Source: Arctopsyche grandis (taxonomy: Eukaryota > Arthropoda > Insecta > Trichoptera > Hydropsychidae). Taken from it: DNA of 64,000 nucleotides. Shown here one piece after another: positions 45,050-58,110 of the stretch. Location of the stretch: contig NC_135358.1 of NCBI RefSeq assembly GCF_051622035.1, forward strand, positions 21,394,501 through 21,458,500, written 5' to 3'. The notes under the pieces were generated by a model that was not told the DNA's origin, did no database searches, and saw nothing but the letters and a program-made list of their open reading frames with translations. Every line of letters starts with the position of its first letter. Position 1 is the first letter of the stretch. A program made the translations under genes and the position numbers.

Positions 45050-45225
45050 CCTCACTTGCGATTAAACTGCCTTACTAGTAACTTGTGATTACTACATACA
45101 TACATAGTTACTTGCGATCGAACCGTCTCTTACTAATCACTGACTTACAATTGAACCGTCTATGTAACTAGTGACTCGCGATTAGACGACTTAACTAGTA
45201 ACCACTAACTAGTAACGTGTAATAC
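45050..45225. repeat. Diverged tandem repeat, ~55-65 bp units
   Basis: About three copies of 'acttgcgattaaactg ... actagtaac' variants ('acttgcgatcgaaccgtc', 'acttacaattgaaccgtc', 'actcgcgattagacgac'). Confidence 0.6.
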
Positions 45226-45565
45226 AAACTTATCTCGTGTATACTTACTACTATTAAAGAAGATCTTATAAAAAAACTGTGACTATAATATTTCTACACC
45301 ATCTCCTACTTGTCCCCGTAACAGAGCATATCAAGTCGCTTCCGACACTTTCAGAAGGAAATTGAAAAATAAAAAAGGAAGGCTGTAATAATAACAACAT
45401 GGAATAATATTTCGATATTCAAATTGTGTATGAAACCATTTAAACATACATACATATAAGATCGGAAAGCTGTGATAAGAGTTGACTAATTTAGACTAAC
45501 ATTGACACATGTACATAGAAATAATCGAATATTACAGAAATAATCGAATGTTCCGAAATTTAGAT

Positions 45566-46223
45566 TAGGGATTCCAAAAATATCGACATTTGTTACTACC
45601 GGTACTACCGAAACGAATGAGCCACTATTGGTAGTATCGGTATTAATTTATTTGAAAAATTAGAGCAATAAAATGTAATTAATTATCAAATAAAATATTA
45701 ATTGTAGGTTGATCATTAATTATTATAATCAATTACTTTATTCATTTATTCTACATCACGCGAATTGCCGATCGGCGGAGTGTCAAAAAAAAGTAAATAA
45801 ATTTTTGCTTGCATTGAAAAATTTTTATGTGGAAGAGATGGTTTTAGCTTTAAAACACTATATATGTACATACATATATGTATATGTATTAAAAAAATTA
45901 TCAAGTATAAAAAATATTGGTTTCCGAGAAAATCGAATGTTGACAAAGGGTCCCATTGTAAACAGTCAGTTATCACGATATTTTCGGCACACATCATCTT
46001 TGAATTTTTAAATTTATGATAAAATTAGTGGCTCTTTTGAATAGTAAGTCAAAAATGATATTATGTATTGAATTAATTTTTCGACTAATCCATACCAACG
46101 AGTCGATACAATGTTTAACTAAAATTAAAATTATCATACTTCGAGATTACCGATAGTCTATTTTGTAAATTTTGAGCAAATACCGGTAGAACCGGTTTTG
46201 GTAGTTACCAGTATTGGGATCCT
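45566..46223. mobile_element. Inverted-repeat non-autonomous DNA element, ~660 bp
   Basis: The ends pair imperfectly (TAGGGATTCCAAAAATATC on the left; GAGGATCCCAATACTGG read inward from the right), both followed by clustered 'taccggta' motifs. Inner segments 'gagccacta' and 'tagtggctc' also pair. A 100-codon ORF inside is not recognisable. Confidence 0.5.
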
Positions 46224-46251
46224 CAAAACTATGTGACGAAATATTAAGTAG

Positions 46252-46635
46252 TGTTACGTAGGGGTGGGTGGAGGATCCAACTAAAAGGCCAAAGTCGTGT
46301 CACAGCATTTATTGGTGATTAAGGAGATACACGCACTGGCTGTGCTCCGTCCAGAATGTCTTGATACCGCCTAAGTACCGCCTTATAAGGGGCAGGTCTC
46401 TCAGGGCATCCGGTTACTTCCCTATTGTTTAGGCATGTACCCGGATATGTATTCCCACGACACCCAGTCCCACGGTATCGGTCACTTCTGCGAAGGGACC
46501 AAATAGCGGCCATTGTTTAGCCTACATGCACTTAGAGTCTAGATATAATCCTTGAAACCAATTATAACGGTCACACAGTCTCTGGGATGCTACTCGGCCT
46601 AATCCGATTGCAACTACTCGGCGGTGTACATAACA
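46252..46635 (-). mobile_element. Solo LTR (384 bp)
   Basis: It begins TGTTACG and ends ATAACA on the plus strand, with GTAG duplicated at 46248-46251 and 46636-46639. Read on the minus strand it has CCTTATAAGG (TATA-like, near 46380) and then AATAAATGCTG (about 46313), the order of promoter and poly(A) signal in an LTR. It has no relation to the other LTRs in the window. A 64-codon ORF here is probably chance. Confidence 0.75.
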
Positions 46636-46727
46636 GTAGTTATATACATATGTACATGTATATAGATCCACCATTAATTTTCAAGAAGGCTTGTACAAGC
46701 CATGGATCGTGAAAACGTACATATTAT

Positions 46728-46913
46728 ATGAGCCGTTATGTTTAAAAGTGGCATTTCAAAATACTAGTGGCTTGTAATACGTTAATTCTGCTTTTCCGAG
46801 ATTCTGGACATATCGAATTAAAATAAGTAATAAAAATTTGTGAATTAAGTCAAAAAGAAGTTTTTTTAGAATAGAAAATAGGACTTTTGCCACTTTCAAA
46901 TATAAAGGCTCAT
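46728..46913. mobile_element. Inverted-repeat MITE, 186 bp
   Basis: Terminal repeats of ~24 bp (ATGAGCCGTTATGTTTAAAA and its near-complement at 46890-46913, ending 'aaaggctcat'). The interior 'tggcttgtaatacgttaatt' and 'ctgcttttccgagattctgg' recur at 50740-50800. Confidence 0.75.
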
Positions 46914-46969
46914 GCATTGCTCAAATACAAATAATTTATATTTGGCAAAATTCGTCAATTTATATTAAT

Positions 46970-47163
46970 ACTAACTGAACCCGGAATGCGTTGCAATTCC
47001 CATTCTCGTTCCCGCTCCCGTTTTTGGGCGATTTTTTTTACAGAAATCATCGCGGGCATGCACACAATAACTCGTGTAAGTTTCATAGCAATCGGTATTG
47101 GGACGCATACGTGACAGACAGACAGACACAAACATTGATTTTTATATATACATATATAGATAG
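46970..47163. repeat. Dispersed repeat with C-rich minisatellite core, copy 2
   Basis: It has the same architecture as 13729-14063: 'ctaactgaacccggaatgcg', a short CCCGTT-type run, 'gggcatgcacaca', 'agcaatcgg', 'cagacagacacaaacatt' and 'ttttatatatacatatatag'. The minisatellite is shorter here. Confidence 0.7.
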
Positions 47164-47169
47164 GTAAAA

Positions 47170-47850
47170 TAATTAATTCTAACCCCATTTTATGCATCTT
47201 ATTTGTACACTTTGTCGGGGTGAGATGTGAGTGGATTGATTAAAATAAAAGCCCTATTAAAGTGAATGCGAAATTTTGAATAATATCGTTCTATAGGCTC
47301 TTTGAGTGAAAATACGAAAAAGGGAAATCGTCTAAAATGGAATACGGTAGAATGAGCGAACAAGGAATTGGGGGCGGGTACTAAAGGGAAGGAAACGGAA
47401 CAAGGACAAAGGACAATGTTACAATAATATAAAGAATTTCAATATTATGAAACAGGAATTGTATTCGTATTCCGCTTTTCGAAAACGTAATCAAGTTAGC
47501 ATAACGCAAACGATTAAAAGCCTTTTGCGAACAAAGAGAAACACACCAATCGCGCCCCGTAAACGTAACGATCTTCAAACAACGCATAAAACAACCCGCA
47601 CGAGCGGGTCTAGCACATTAAATATACACACATTCACTGGCGAATGTGTGAACGCCTAACGAATTTGATTAAAGCACCTTTTTAGAACTCATCCGAAGAG
47701 AAAATAAGGCATTATACGGATTGATGCTAGCGACATAGAATTTAATGCCATCAAATAGTTGGCATTTTATGTAATTGGTTGTACTTATTAGTGGTTCAAG
47801 GCAACTTTAAATTTTTTAGATAGTAGACATAGTTTTATATACATATGTAT
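47170..47850. other. Non-repeat stretch with a moderately GC-rich segment
   Basis: At 47440-47660 both strands are open for 68-70 codons. Nothing is recognised. Confidence 0.35.
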
Positions 47851-47858
47851 GTACTATA

Positions 47859-48403
47859 CAGGCCCGGCGCGAGGGTATATGGCGCCCCTAGGCAGATTGG
47901 TTTCAGCGCGCCTCCCCCCCCTTAAATTTTTAAACAATAAATTTCATAAAAGTTCTTGAAATTTTATGTTGAAGAAAAATATATAAGAAAAAACTAAAAA
48001 AAATAATTAAAAATTTTATTCAATATCACGTTTGATGTATAAAAATGAATAAACTAAAATAAAATATGGATAACTACGAATAAATTCGGTAATAAAGACA
48101 TTAATTTATATTGAAAAATGAATTGAAGAATTTTATAGAGTGACATTTCTTCTTACAGTGTTATACAGTGTTTCAGCGGTATTTTATATAAAATACAATT
48201 CCAAATTACAGTTTTTTGTTTTAAAAGTTTTATTCATGAGTCGTTGATATTTGACAGACATCTTCCTGCGTTCCTCTTAAATTATATTTTACAATCAGTA
48301 TTTTTACTTCGAGTAGAAAAATTAAGTTGAATATGGAATATTAATAATTTTTCAATTTAATAATCAAAAAAAGAAAAATGGGGGCGCCTCGCACCGACCC
48401 TTG
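47859..48403. mobile_element. hAT-like non-autonomous element, ~545 bp
   Basis: The left end CAGGCCCGGCGCGAGG and the right end (inward CAAGGGTCGGTGCGAGG) are GC-rich inverted repeats around AT-rich DNA, and 'ggcgccccta' and 'gggggcgcc' extend the match. No convincing 8-bp duplication was seen. Confidence 0.6.
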
Positions 48404-49630
48404 TCTATGGCGCCCTAGGCATGTGCCTAGTCTGCTGTTTGTTCAATTGTTTGTTTGAACAATGCACTAGCTATTAGGGTAAATATAAGTATTCTCAATC
48501 ACATGTCCTGTAGGTATGTACATATGTGTGTATGCATGCTTACCCTTAACGGGAATTAACGTAACATTATAATGTGATTTCCATAGAATTTTCTTTTAAA
48601 TACTTTTTTTACATTTTTGACATTTTTGACAGCTCAAAAGTTTTGACAGCTAAAAGTTTCATGTGACACTAGGTGAGTTTATTTGAAGATAGGTTTTGGC
48701 TGTTAGCATATAAACTAAAACCAATAGTTCGTGTAATTTTAATGGTTGAAAAGACATTGAAGAAACTTGGCTCCATCAGTGAAAAGTTATAGATTTTGTA
48801 GTTGATATAGAAAGTTATACAATTTCAACCTATCTTACAACTGTATACCTATTTACTGTAATTTGATATCACGACATTGCAAATATTTATGTACATTTTA
48901 AATCACTTGTTGATATATTTTTTAACGAGATGCAAGTATAACCTCGGCCAAAATCTCAATAGTCACTCTCGTCTCCAGTAATCTTCAAGGGGGTTAGTTT
49001 CATCCCTCTCTGAATTTCGAGGAGTAGTGCCTTGAATATACGATCAAATGTGACCCATTAATATTTCAGCCCGGTCTTTAAGTCCATTATCGTTCAAAGG
49101 ACGCTCTTGCGCGCAAAATTTGCATCACAATGTCGTTGCGCAAACAATGTGCTCGTCGCTCGTCCTACCGCGTTAAGAACCACCTACCCCCTTTCCTTTT
49201 CCCCAGTTTCTTATTACGAAGCAAACGTGCCCCAGTTCGTTAGCGGCGTTAACGTCGTTCATTTTGCGCTTAACGTTGAAACTTTTCCTTTTAAAATATT
49301 GTCAGAACACTCCTATTTCACTTTTCAAAGCGCGGCGCGAGAGTTTCGGGGGAGGTGGGTGGAGGTTGCGGCCGCGCGAAGACTTTCGAAAAATACACAG
49401 TATATCTCTCAGTATTTGTAGATGCACTTTGTACTGAGTACTTAAGTGTAATATCTGACTATGCAAAGTACGTGCGATGGTTTAAACGAGACCCTAATGT
49501 GGTTAGCTAGTCGTCTTTGTGCCCAGATCAGAGTACGTTAAGTCATAATAGCGTCTACCGAAGACAATTTCTCAAACCTCTATATCTGTTTGAACTAGCG
49601 TGATTTATAATTGCACGAAACTCGGTGCAA
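48404..49630. other. Intergenic with a CpG-rich islet at 49090-49400
   Basis: The islet has 'gcgcgcaaaatttgcatcac', 'gttagcggcgttaacgtcg' and 'gcggcgcgagag', with a 104-codon ORF that is unrecognised. The rest is AT-rich. Confidence 0.35.
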
Positions 49631-49631
49631 C

Positions 49632-49756
<125 letters not shown>

Positions 49757-50639
49757 TATATAATAATTACACCAATATGCTAAAGGGAAATTATAGAATC
49801 ATCTTGTATGTACATACTTACAATTCTGTCGTACCAATTTTGAACAAACCAAATATTCATTTTATAGAACTACAGACATATATACATGCAGATGTACATA
49901 TACACAGCGGTGTGCTGATTTCTTCCAGTTCTCAAGAGCCGGTTGTTAAAAAAATAGGAGTACGTAAAACCATTTTTAAAAAATTTTCGGACTTGTCAAC
50001 TCAAAATTGCAAGAAGCGATCTTTAAACTTTCTGAAACTTTGAAAAGAAAATCGCCCGCTGCGCTATTTACATTTTGACTTATAATAAAATAAAGTAAAT
50101 AGTTATACAGTTTTTAGGGATAGCCAAAGTTTCGAAAATTTAATAAAATTATTTTATGTTAGTATTTATACTATTTATTAAATATGTAATATATTATTAC
50201 ATTAATAAAAATAAATAAATCATAAATAAAAAATGAGAAATCACACTTAACAAAGTTTCTATTAATTTTAAATCTTTCGAGGAAAAAATATTCCAGAACT
50301 TTTTTTTGTGGGGACGGAGGGTGTCATTTAGAAGTTCAGAAGCTCAGAACTGCTTGATAAAATATTGTCAGCACTGCATATATGTATGTATATGCATACT
50401 TGAGAATATGAAAATATTAAAAGTAAAATATGCTTTATACTGGTTTGACACGATACGAGTGCACTCCGACCGAGTCCGCTAAGCTGGTTAATCGGACGTT
50501 ATTCTTACGTTAATCGGACGTTGCACGTCACGAGTAACATATTACGTAACATACAACTAATTCGGGTGACCGAATTAGTGGACTCGTATTATATCAATCC
50601 TCGTATTTATCATTTGGATACATACATACATTGTTCAAC

Positions 50640-50860
50640 GCATATACTTTTATTTTGAAAGTGGCATAAATCCACTTTTCGTCGTTTCGAGAAATATTTT
50701 GCAAAACATTAAATATAATGTTTTACGTTTAGCAATATTTAACAATACTGGTGGACTGTAATATGTTTATTCTGCTTTCGCGAGATTATGGACATTAATT
50801 AAAGGAGTGATATCAATTCGTAAATTATGTCAAAATTTATTACTTCGATATTTATATACA
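50640..50860. mobile_element. Diverged relative of the 46728 MITE
   Basis: Shares 'attttgaaagtggcat', 'ctgtaatatgtttattctgc', 'cgagattatggacat' and 'taaattatgtcaaaa' with 46728-46913, in the same order and with a longer interior. Confidence 0.55.
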
Positions 50861-50999
50861 TACATCTGTGCATATGTACTGAACAATCATATACACAAAT
50901 TTACATCACATAAAATTGAAGTTGTGTATTTATATAATAACAAATGTAAACGCAGCTTACTAATAAACACTGAAATCGCGTTTGAAAACGATTTCTCCC

Positions 51000-51545
51000 G
51001 TAAATTTCTTTAGAACAAAAGTTGGACTCGTTTCGGCGGAAAATATCATCGCAAAGTATCCATTACATTTCACGGGGTCGAGAGGAGAAATTTCGCCTTA
51101 AAAAAAAGAAGAAGAGAAATGGCCGATTGCGCAAACATTGCGCAACAATCTTTCGAGTCGCAGAACGAGCAGCGTTCCTTCAAAACAAAGATCTTCTCAA
51201 ACTTTCAACATAAACACGAACGACCGATCGTAAAATCTGCATAACGTCTTCGAATTGTTTTTTGTTGTTTTTATCACCCCCTCCTCCCACTTCCGGCATT
51301 TTCCTCCCTTCGCATCGAGGAGATTTTTTTGCGTATGTGCCTCGGGAAAATTCTCGATTTGACCCGAATTTCATTCGAGGGCACGACCAGATAAAGCGAT
51401 ATATCAGCGGGCTTTCATGCGGGATTTTCCATGTAAGAATTTTCCGGTCTCATCATCCGGCCATAAATCCGGAAGATTTATACGCGGGCATGCTCGGCGC
51501 TAATTCCGCGCGATATCGCTTATTGCCTCAACATCGACGTTAGAT
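51000..51545. other. CpG-rich single-copy islet (~545 bp)
   Basis: One of the longest GC-rich blocks in the right half, with 'tccggccataaatccggaag' and 'gcgctaattccgcgcgatat'. ORFs on both strands lack recognisable domains. It could be a conserved regulatory element or an untranslated exon. Confidence 0.35.
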
Positions 51546-52085
51546 ATATCATTTTCGGGATGACAATTCCATCCCTATACACCGGAAGTACCCCATAAAA
51601 ATCTACAAAACTTCTAAAGCGATAGATAATCATAATACACATCTCACAAACATCACAACGAAATATACTCCTCACATTTCATCAAAGTTCTAAATACGAA
51701 TATATTAATCTACTGGTTGATGAGCTGACATTTGATTACAAATTACATAATTAATACCTACTAATATAAGTGTAATTTCACTTTAGGCTCACTTTGTAAA
51801 TTAGATTTATGAATATGTTAAGAACTGTTAAGTGTATAGAGAAGTCTAATCGCGTGTGGATTAGATTTTCGAATCCTCCAGATTTTGTTTCCATTTTAAC
51901 ATTAAAAACCCTAATAATCCAATAATATAAAAAATAAGGATACAAATTAAGGGAATAGCTGGTAATAATGTATTTACAAACATACTATTGAAGATTAAAC
52001 ACACGATTAATATTTGATTTCATAGACATTATGTAATAAAGTCACACATTAAATACATTGATTTTTTATAATCTTTTTATTCATT
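51546..52085. other. AT-rich, nothing recognised
   Basis: No repeat or gene supported. Confidence 0.5.
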
Positions 52086-52089
52086 TTAA

Positions 52090-52670
52090 ATTACAATTCC
52101 ACGTTGTCTCCTTCAAAGTATAACGTTACCTTGGAAAGCCACTCAGCGCTGGAAACCGTTTCTTTACCTATTCATAGCAATGCTAGAACTCAGATACTGA
52201 AACTTTTAGCTGGTCTGTTACGGCCTTTTCAATGTTCTCCAATGTCCCAAAATTGTGTCATTTGAGCTAAATTTTGAATATTGGGACAAGTAAAAAGTCT
52301 CAAGAACTCAATTCTGGTGAATACAGGGGCTGAGGAGGTACATTCAAGGATGCTTTTTCTTGCCGGAAACTCGTCAGAAATGTCATGATGCAGCACCAAG
52401 TGCTCTTGATTTTCGGTCTCACACGAATGACCCTTTTTCAAGAACTTTTCGGTAGGAATGCTGGTTTACCATTTGGTCTTGAGGGAAATTTTTTTATGTA
52501 TATATACATAGATATAATCTCCTGTCAAAACAAAACAACAAATCAGCATGCTTTGATCTTGGATTTGCTCATTCTGTAAGGTTCATGTTCAATCGACTCT
52601 CCACCTTCCAAGAATGCTTTAAACTATCTGAAAATCTACATAGGTCCTTGAAAAATGTCTGTCTATTTTG
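52090..52670 (-). pseudogene. mariner-family transposase relic
   Basis: On the minus strand, with stops and frameshifts, pieces in mariner order can be read: FLEGGESIEHEP (about 52620), EHLVLHHDISDEFPARKSIL (52410-52350; the second catalytic Asp context 'LHHDNA'), then the equivalent of 'HPPYSPDLAPxDF' as PPQPLYSPELSS (about 52345-52310) and a C-terminal AEWLSKVTLYFEGDNVEL (about 52150-52095). It is clearly non-functional. Confidence 0.6.
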
Positions 52671-52679
52671 GAAAAATCG

Positions 52680-53620
52680 TTTAAATAACAATACAGATGT
52701 ATGTGATTAGTAAGGCGAATAAACTTTGACCATTGAATATTAAATTATATGCAAATAAATTTTGTAAGTTTTGGAAGTTTATATTTTATTATTAACCGTT
52801 TAAACATAAATGAAAATGATGTCACATGTTATATTTTAATCCATTGATACTTAATATATTGATAGAGTAAGAATGTTGGCAGCGGTGGGATCATAACAAG
52901 GCAATATGTTTATTGAGTATACATAGTAAGGTTTGTGTATTGATATAACTTGTGCGTAACAAAATAAACTTTGGCACGTTAACTCTGAGGTTAGGGAGTT
53001 GTGAATTCAGTTTTAGCAAAACTCGTATTACTTTGAGACGGAAAACTTGCTCCATAAACGTTTCGCAGCTCATTCTGGCTTCCTTTGTCGGGGTTTTCAG
53101 ACGTACTGAACTTTTGATAACCAGAGTTTTCAGCTGTAAATCACGCACCCTAAATAAGTAACACTGTAGACGTGGTTGGGACAGCTTTCGATTTTGAGAC
53201 ACGTTCGGCTCGTATCGAAATTAGCGAAGCCCATGAAACTAGCTCGTCTCAGAGTGGAATCCCTTGTCGGTAGAGCCTTGCGAAACTTTGCATATTGGAT
53301 TAGCAGAGGGACGGCCAAATCCCACCCCTAACGACCGAGTCAGGCCTCCTAAACTAAATGCATTTAGCTTAAAAGTAAAATTTGGACAAATTGCGGCCGA
53401 GGAAGGGTTCGCTCGTTGGTTTCCTCGATTTTTTTTTCATTATAAATACGTTATAGTAATTAGATTGAAATAAGCCTCCTTTTAAAATATATTGGTGCTA
53501 GTAAATATATTTTAAAATATATGTACATAATGTAGAAGACAAGTATAAACTTTCCTATAGAAGATGACTTTCTATGTAACAAGAAGGTGCTGGGAATCCT
53601 TCAATGGTGCTTACGGACTA
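52680..53620. other. Unassigned, possible old repeat
   Basis: Minus-strand frames at 53202-52891 and 53318-53130 are open but unrecognised. Confidence 0.35.
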
Positions 53621-53622
53621 AA

Positions 53623-54533
53623 CCAACGACGATTTTGGGCCAACTTTTTAACCAGCAGTGGCGTACAAAATATCGAAATAAAAATTAAATTTTAAAATTG
53701 AAATTAAATATCAAAATCAAGCTAAAGAGCGAGATTGAGCTAAAATTAGATCATCGTTGATGTTTTTAACTACAACAATGTTTTGAATTACGACGATACG
53801 CATTTAAAACCAGAGAAATATTATAATTTCTCTGCTTACGAGCGAAAAAAAATATTGTTAAAGTCGTCACGAGATGTTACTGTATTTCCACGTGGATGAT
53901 CGATAAAAAAAAAAAACAATTCATAAAAAAACGCGGTGTCGGATGTCGGTGATTTGTCATAGGGTTTTTTTTTCTTTCGTCGAAATAAAATTAATAATCA
54001 CACATTATCCGATAAATTTTACCTCTGAAATGATTTAATTACTTGATTTATTTCGACGAGAGAAACAATCGAAGAATAAAAAAATCCGTTTGATGTGACC
54101 GACAACACCCCGGGTTAGCTTCCATCGTTGGATCACCCATACTAATACATGATATATTCTCAGTAACTGCGCATTACGGGGAAGTAAAAATAATAATTCT
54201 TTGATTTTTTTTCGATCTTAGTGCGTATCTTCGTAAGTCAAAACATCTTCGACAAACAAAAGTCGAGGATTACCTGTATGTGATTGTTGATGATCTAATT
54301 TTAGGTCAATCTCGAAAATTTATTTAAATTGTGCATGTTCTGTTTTAACTTTCAATATTTAATTTTAATTTTAATATAATGATTATAATTTTATTTTGAT
54401 AATTTTAATTTAATTTTAATATAATAATAATAGTTTTAATTCTGATATTTAATTTCAATTTTTAAATTTAATTTTTATTTCGATATTTTGTACGCTACTG
54501 GTTTTAAAAGTTGGCCTTTGGGCCGTTCGTTGG
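53623..54533. mobile_element. Non-autonomous DNA element with ~95-bp inverted repeats (~911 bp)
   Basis: The left end (CCAACGACGATTTTGGGCC..., 'gtacaaaatatcgaaataaa', 'aattaaatttt') is complementary to the right end over about 95 bp with few mismatches. CAGTGGCGTAC/GTACGCTACTG lies inside the arm. The interior has its own weak pairing but no ORF. Confidence 0.8.
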
Positions 54534-54803
54534 CTTGGTGCGTACGCACCATAATACAACTTTAAACTGATTGTAACTCAGCTTTGAGATATGTACATCC
54601 GGATAGTATATTATGTACACCCGGATCCGCCTTACTCCGATTTGGTTATAGTGGAAATTTTGACGATTTTCTTCGGATTTTCCACGGCATACACTATTCA
54701 CTTCAGAGAATATTACAAATAAACATCGACCACTTACATATATGTATATTTGAATTTTGTTAAATTCTGCGTCTCTCAATGAAAGTATAAATATGACCCA
54801 CTG

Positions 54804-55382
54804 CAGTATTTCTCAACTTTATTAGTGCCATGCTCCACTTCAACACTTTAAAAATCTTCACGCCACCTTTTATATGTTTATAGTTATGCATAGTCATAAC
54901 AATTTTTAAATAAGTATGTTATGTTACATGTACAATTTGGAAGAAAATAACATACAAGTAAGTGTGATGCTTGTAAACTGAAATAATGTGAATGCTGACG
55001 AACTTTTTTTCTTTTTTCAATACTTATTTTGCACAATGAAGCTAGGAATTATAATAATAATAGGTTTAGAAACTTTACACAATTGAATTGGGACACAAAT
55101 AGTATTATATAAAAAGATTCAAACGAAAAAAAAAGCATGAACTCGAAAGTCCACAAACACACGAATTCATTATAAAACTCAACACACATTGTTTTGAAAT
55201 TTGAGCTCGTGTTACCATATTTTTCTTGGAAAGTTAAGGTTGTAATATCAAAAAGGTTTTTTAAGGAAAAAAAATGTAACTAATAATAATAATTTGCACA
55301 TTTCACCCGAAAATATACCACGTATTATTATTATGTATGTTCTATATTATTATTGTTCAATGGTCCTGGTTGAGAATCACTG
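54804..55382. mobile_element. hAT-like non-autonomous element (~579 bp)
   Basis: The ends CAGTATTTCTCAACTT and (inward from the right) CAGTGATTCTCAACC form short inverted repeats of hAT type. There is no ORF and the flanking duplication is not discernible. Confidence 0.6.
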
Positions 55383-57590
55383 ATATAATGCTTAAAAAAA
55401 ATTACAATCCGAAAAAACGAGTGGGGGGGGAGTAAAATATATAAGGCTAATGGCAAAGGGTCAGTTTTCGCTGACTCAAAAATTTTGAATTTTTAAACGT
55501 GTTGATTACGATTGTATTTCACTATCGAATTAGAGGACAATTGAAGTCTTTATCGAGATCCAAACTTTGTAAATGGAAAATTTAATAATGATTGGAAGAG
55601 TTTAGGAAGACATTAGTGGCTAGGTGAAACTAATAAAAACCTTTTAATAATCAGTCAATGCAATATTGACATTATTATTCAGGAAACATTAAAAAACTAA
55701 CTAGCCATTCAGATATATTAGCCATCTTTCTGAAAAGATACGATATACTCTGAAAATATACAATCAATTAATTTAATTAATTTTAATATGAACGATTAAA
55801 AGTCTATTTATATAATCCAGCACTGCACGTCAATAACTCGACACTATGTATATGTACTTAACGGAAAAGACTACTTCTATTAATACTACATATACAGCAC
55901 CACCCGTTTTCAGCACGTTCATACTTGTTTTGGACGAGACCGACGATATGGCGCAATAATAATAATTGCAATATTACTAATATGACGTTTCCGGAAATAT
56001 TCATATGCGCATGATAACACTTTCGTTAGGACGGGTGCACTCGTCACTATGACGTCACATGCGTAAATATTTCCACAGTGCCCAAAGAAAACCGGTACTG
56101 CTTTATATGTTTTGGTGGCATGTACTGCTGTATAGTGTGAATATATTGTGTTGGTTACTGCTGTTACGGTACCTCACATACATATTACCGAATATAGAAT
56201 GTACTAAATAATATTTTTCGTATTGTTGATTACGTGAAGTTACCGGCCTGTGCTGTACTAGTATAAATGAACCTTAAATGATTCATAAATTAATATTAAT
56301 CAATAAAATTCATGAGATAATGTCGTTGCTCACTTTTACATTGACAAGAAATTACTCATTTACATTAGATATTTTACACAGAAGTATTTTTTTTAAGCTT
56401 ATGATGACGTGCTATAAATCAGTTTGAAAATGATTTATATCATATAATTCGAAATGTTAACTACATATGTACTACTTACCGACAAATAAATGTAATAGCA
56501 GTTGCTAAGTTACCTATAAAATATGTCGGACGTTAAAAGTGTCGGTCGTCTGTTATTCGGATTAAAATCAGTGTTTTTAAATCATTTCTTGTGTGAATGT
56601 TTCACAGAATTTATGTTTTAATAGCCGACTTGATTGCTGATAAAAATTCGGTCCCTTTTTTAAATAAATTCAGTGGTAAAAATGAGCGTGAAAATTTTTT
56701 GACTAATTTTCATTTGTTTTTCTATACAAAATTTTTATTCGTTTGAAATTATATAAAAAAGTGCTCGTTTAAAAGTGAAGTGACGGTGAAAAGTGAATAC
56801 AGTGAAAAAGTGAGTGTTGTATGATATGATTGCAACAATCAATCCGTCAAGATTTTCTCAAATCGTTATTGGGATATGCACAAGTCATAAAGGTAATGAC
56901 AATAAATATTGCTTTGATGATTGTGAAAATATTAACAGATATAGCAAACAGTGAGTATTTTATATGTATGTATGTGTATGACACAAAGTCATGTGTCTGA
57001 AATGGCTGTAAATTTAAGTTGTTTTGTATCAATTTAAAATTATTATTAGTATGCTATGTTATGAAACATTTTATTTTGACATTTGACCATACAACTTCCT
57101 CTCAAATCACATTCGCATCTTTCGCGTCATGTGAAATAATCACTGCTGAAAATAATCACACGTGGAAGTTGTCCGATGTGCGTCTATTAAAAGTTAGATT
57201 CTTGACCTCAAAAAACAACTTCACGTAAATATGTTCATATTTATGAGTGTTAACTATCGAATTCCAAAATAATAATTTGCTCACATGTGCCACTTACTTA
57301 CGTATACTATTTGCTCGTTGCATTGAACGCTTCGTACCGAATAACCGTCAAGTCATTTTGACAGCAGAATCACACATCAAACTATTACATGTATTACGGT
57401 ATAATATTATAGTATACCATGGGTTCCATAATACCAATGCCACGAGAAAAGAAAAGCGTACAACATTAGGACGGTTTGTCGGATTTTATCAGCGAAGTTT
57501 TCAGCGGCTAATGGACGATCCGTGTCCACATATATGAGCACCGACAATATTTGCTTAACTGTCATTGGTGATTTATAGCCGTGGCCCCTG
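55383..57590. other. Intergenic, no recognised gene
   Basis: Imperfect inverted repeats occur at 55990-56085 ('ggaaatattcatatgcgcatg' class arms). Short ORFs only. Confidence 0.4.
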
Positions 57591-58110
57591 GACGTGAGGG
57601 GGTGTGAAAACGACCCCCCAACATAGACATAACCCCTCCGCTACCCTCCCCGCCGCTCAAAATGTAATTAAATGTATTTATCAAGTTATAAATCGGCCTG
57701 TCGTCGTATTTTTTTTTTTTTTGGACAAAGCCGGACCGGGGAATTTATCCAGTTTTTTTTCTCGCAGTGGAAAGGGGTGGTTTTCGGGGTATTATCACGC
57801 CTCTTTCGGTCCGAAAAGAAAAGCTAATTTATCCGAATCGCGTCGTCTGCGTTGACTGCGAAATAAACGAGCGCATTTGTTTAACTGATAAACGCGTGCA
57901 GACCGCTCGAGCTCGCTTTGTTTGCATGCAAATCGCGGACGGGAGGAAAAAGGCGCCAAAATGGAAGAGAAATGGCGCAAGGCGTCTCGTGAGTTTCTTT
58001 CCCCTTAAATTGAATCGCCCGAAAAGCTCACTAAACGCCCATCGGAGAGAACGTTCAATTTTGTTGCGACAAAGGATCCGAGCGAGTGTCGTTTCGTAGA
58101 CAAAGTGACG
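57590..58110. other. CpG-rich single-copy islet
   Basis: Contains 'cgcgtcgtctgcgttgactg', 'gaccgctcgagctcgctttg' and 'aaaaaggcgccaaaatgg'. Several overlapping frames are open on both strands with no recognised domain. Candidate regulatory element or first exon. Confidence 0.35.

Noticed and set aside
50448-50592. Possible MITE with 'gatacgagt' ends
   Set aside because: The terminal match is short and imperfect and no target duplication was found.
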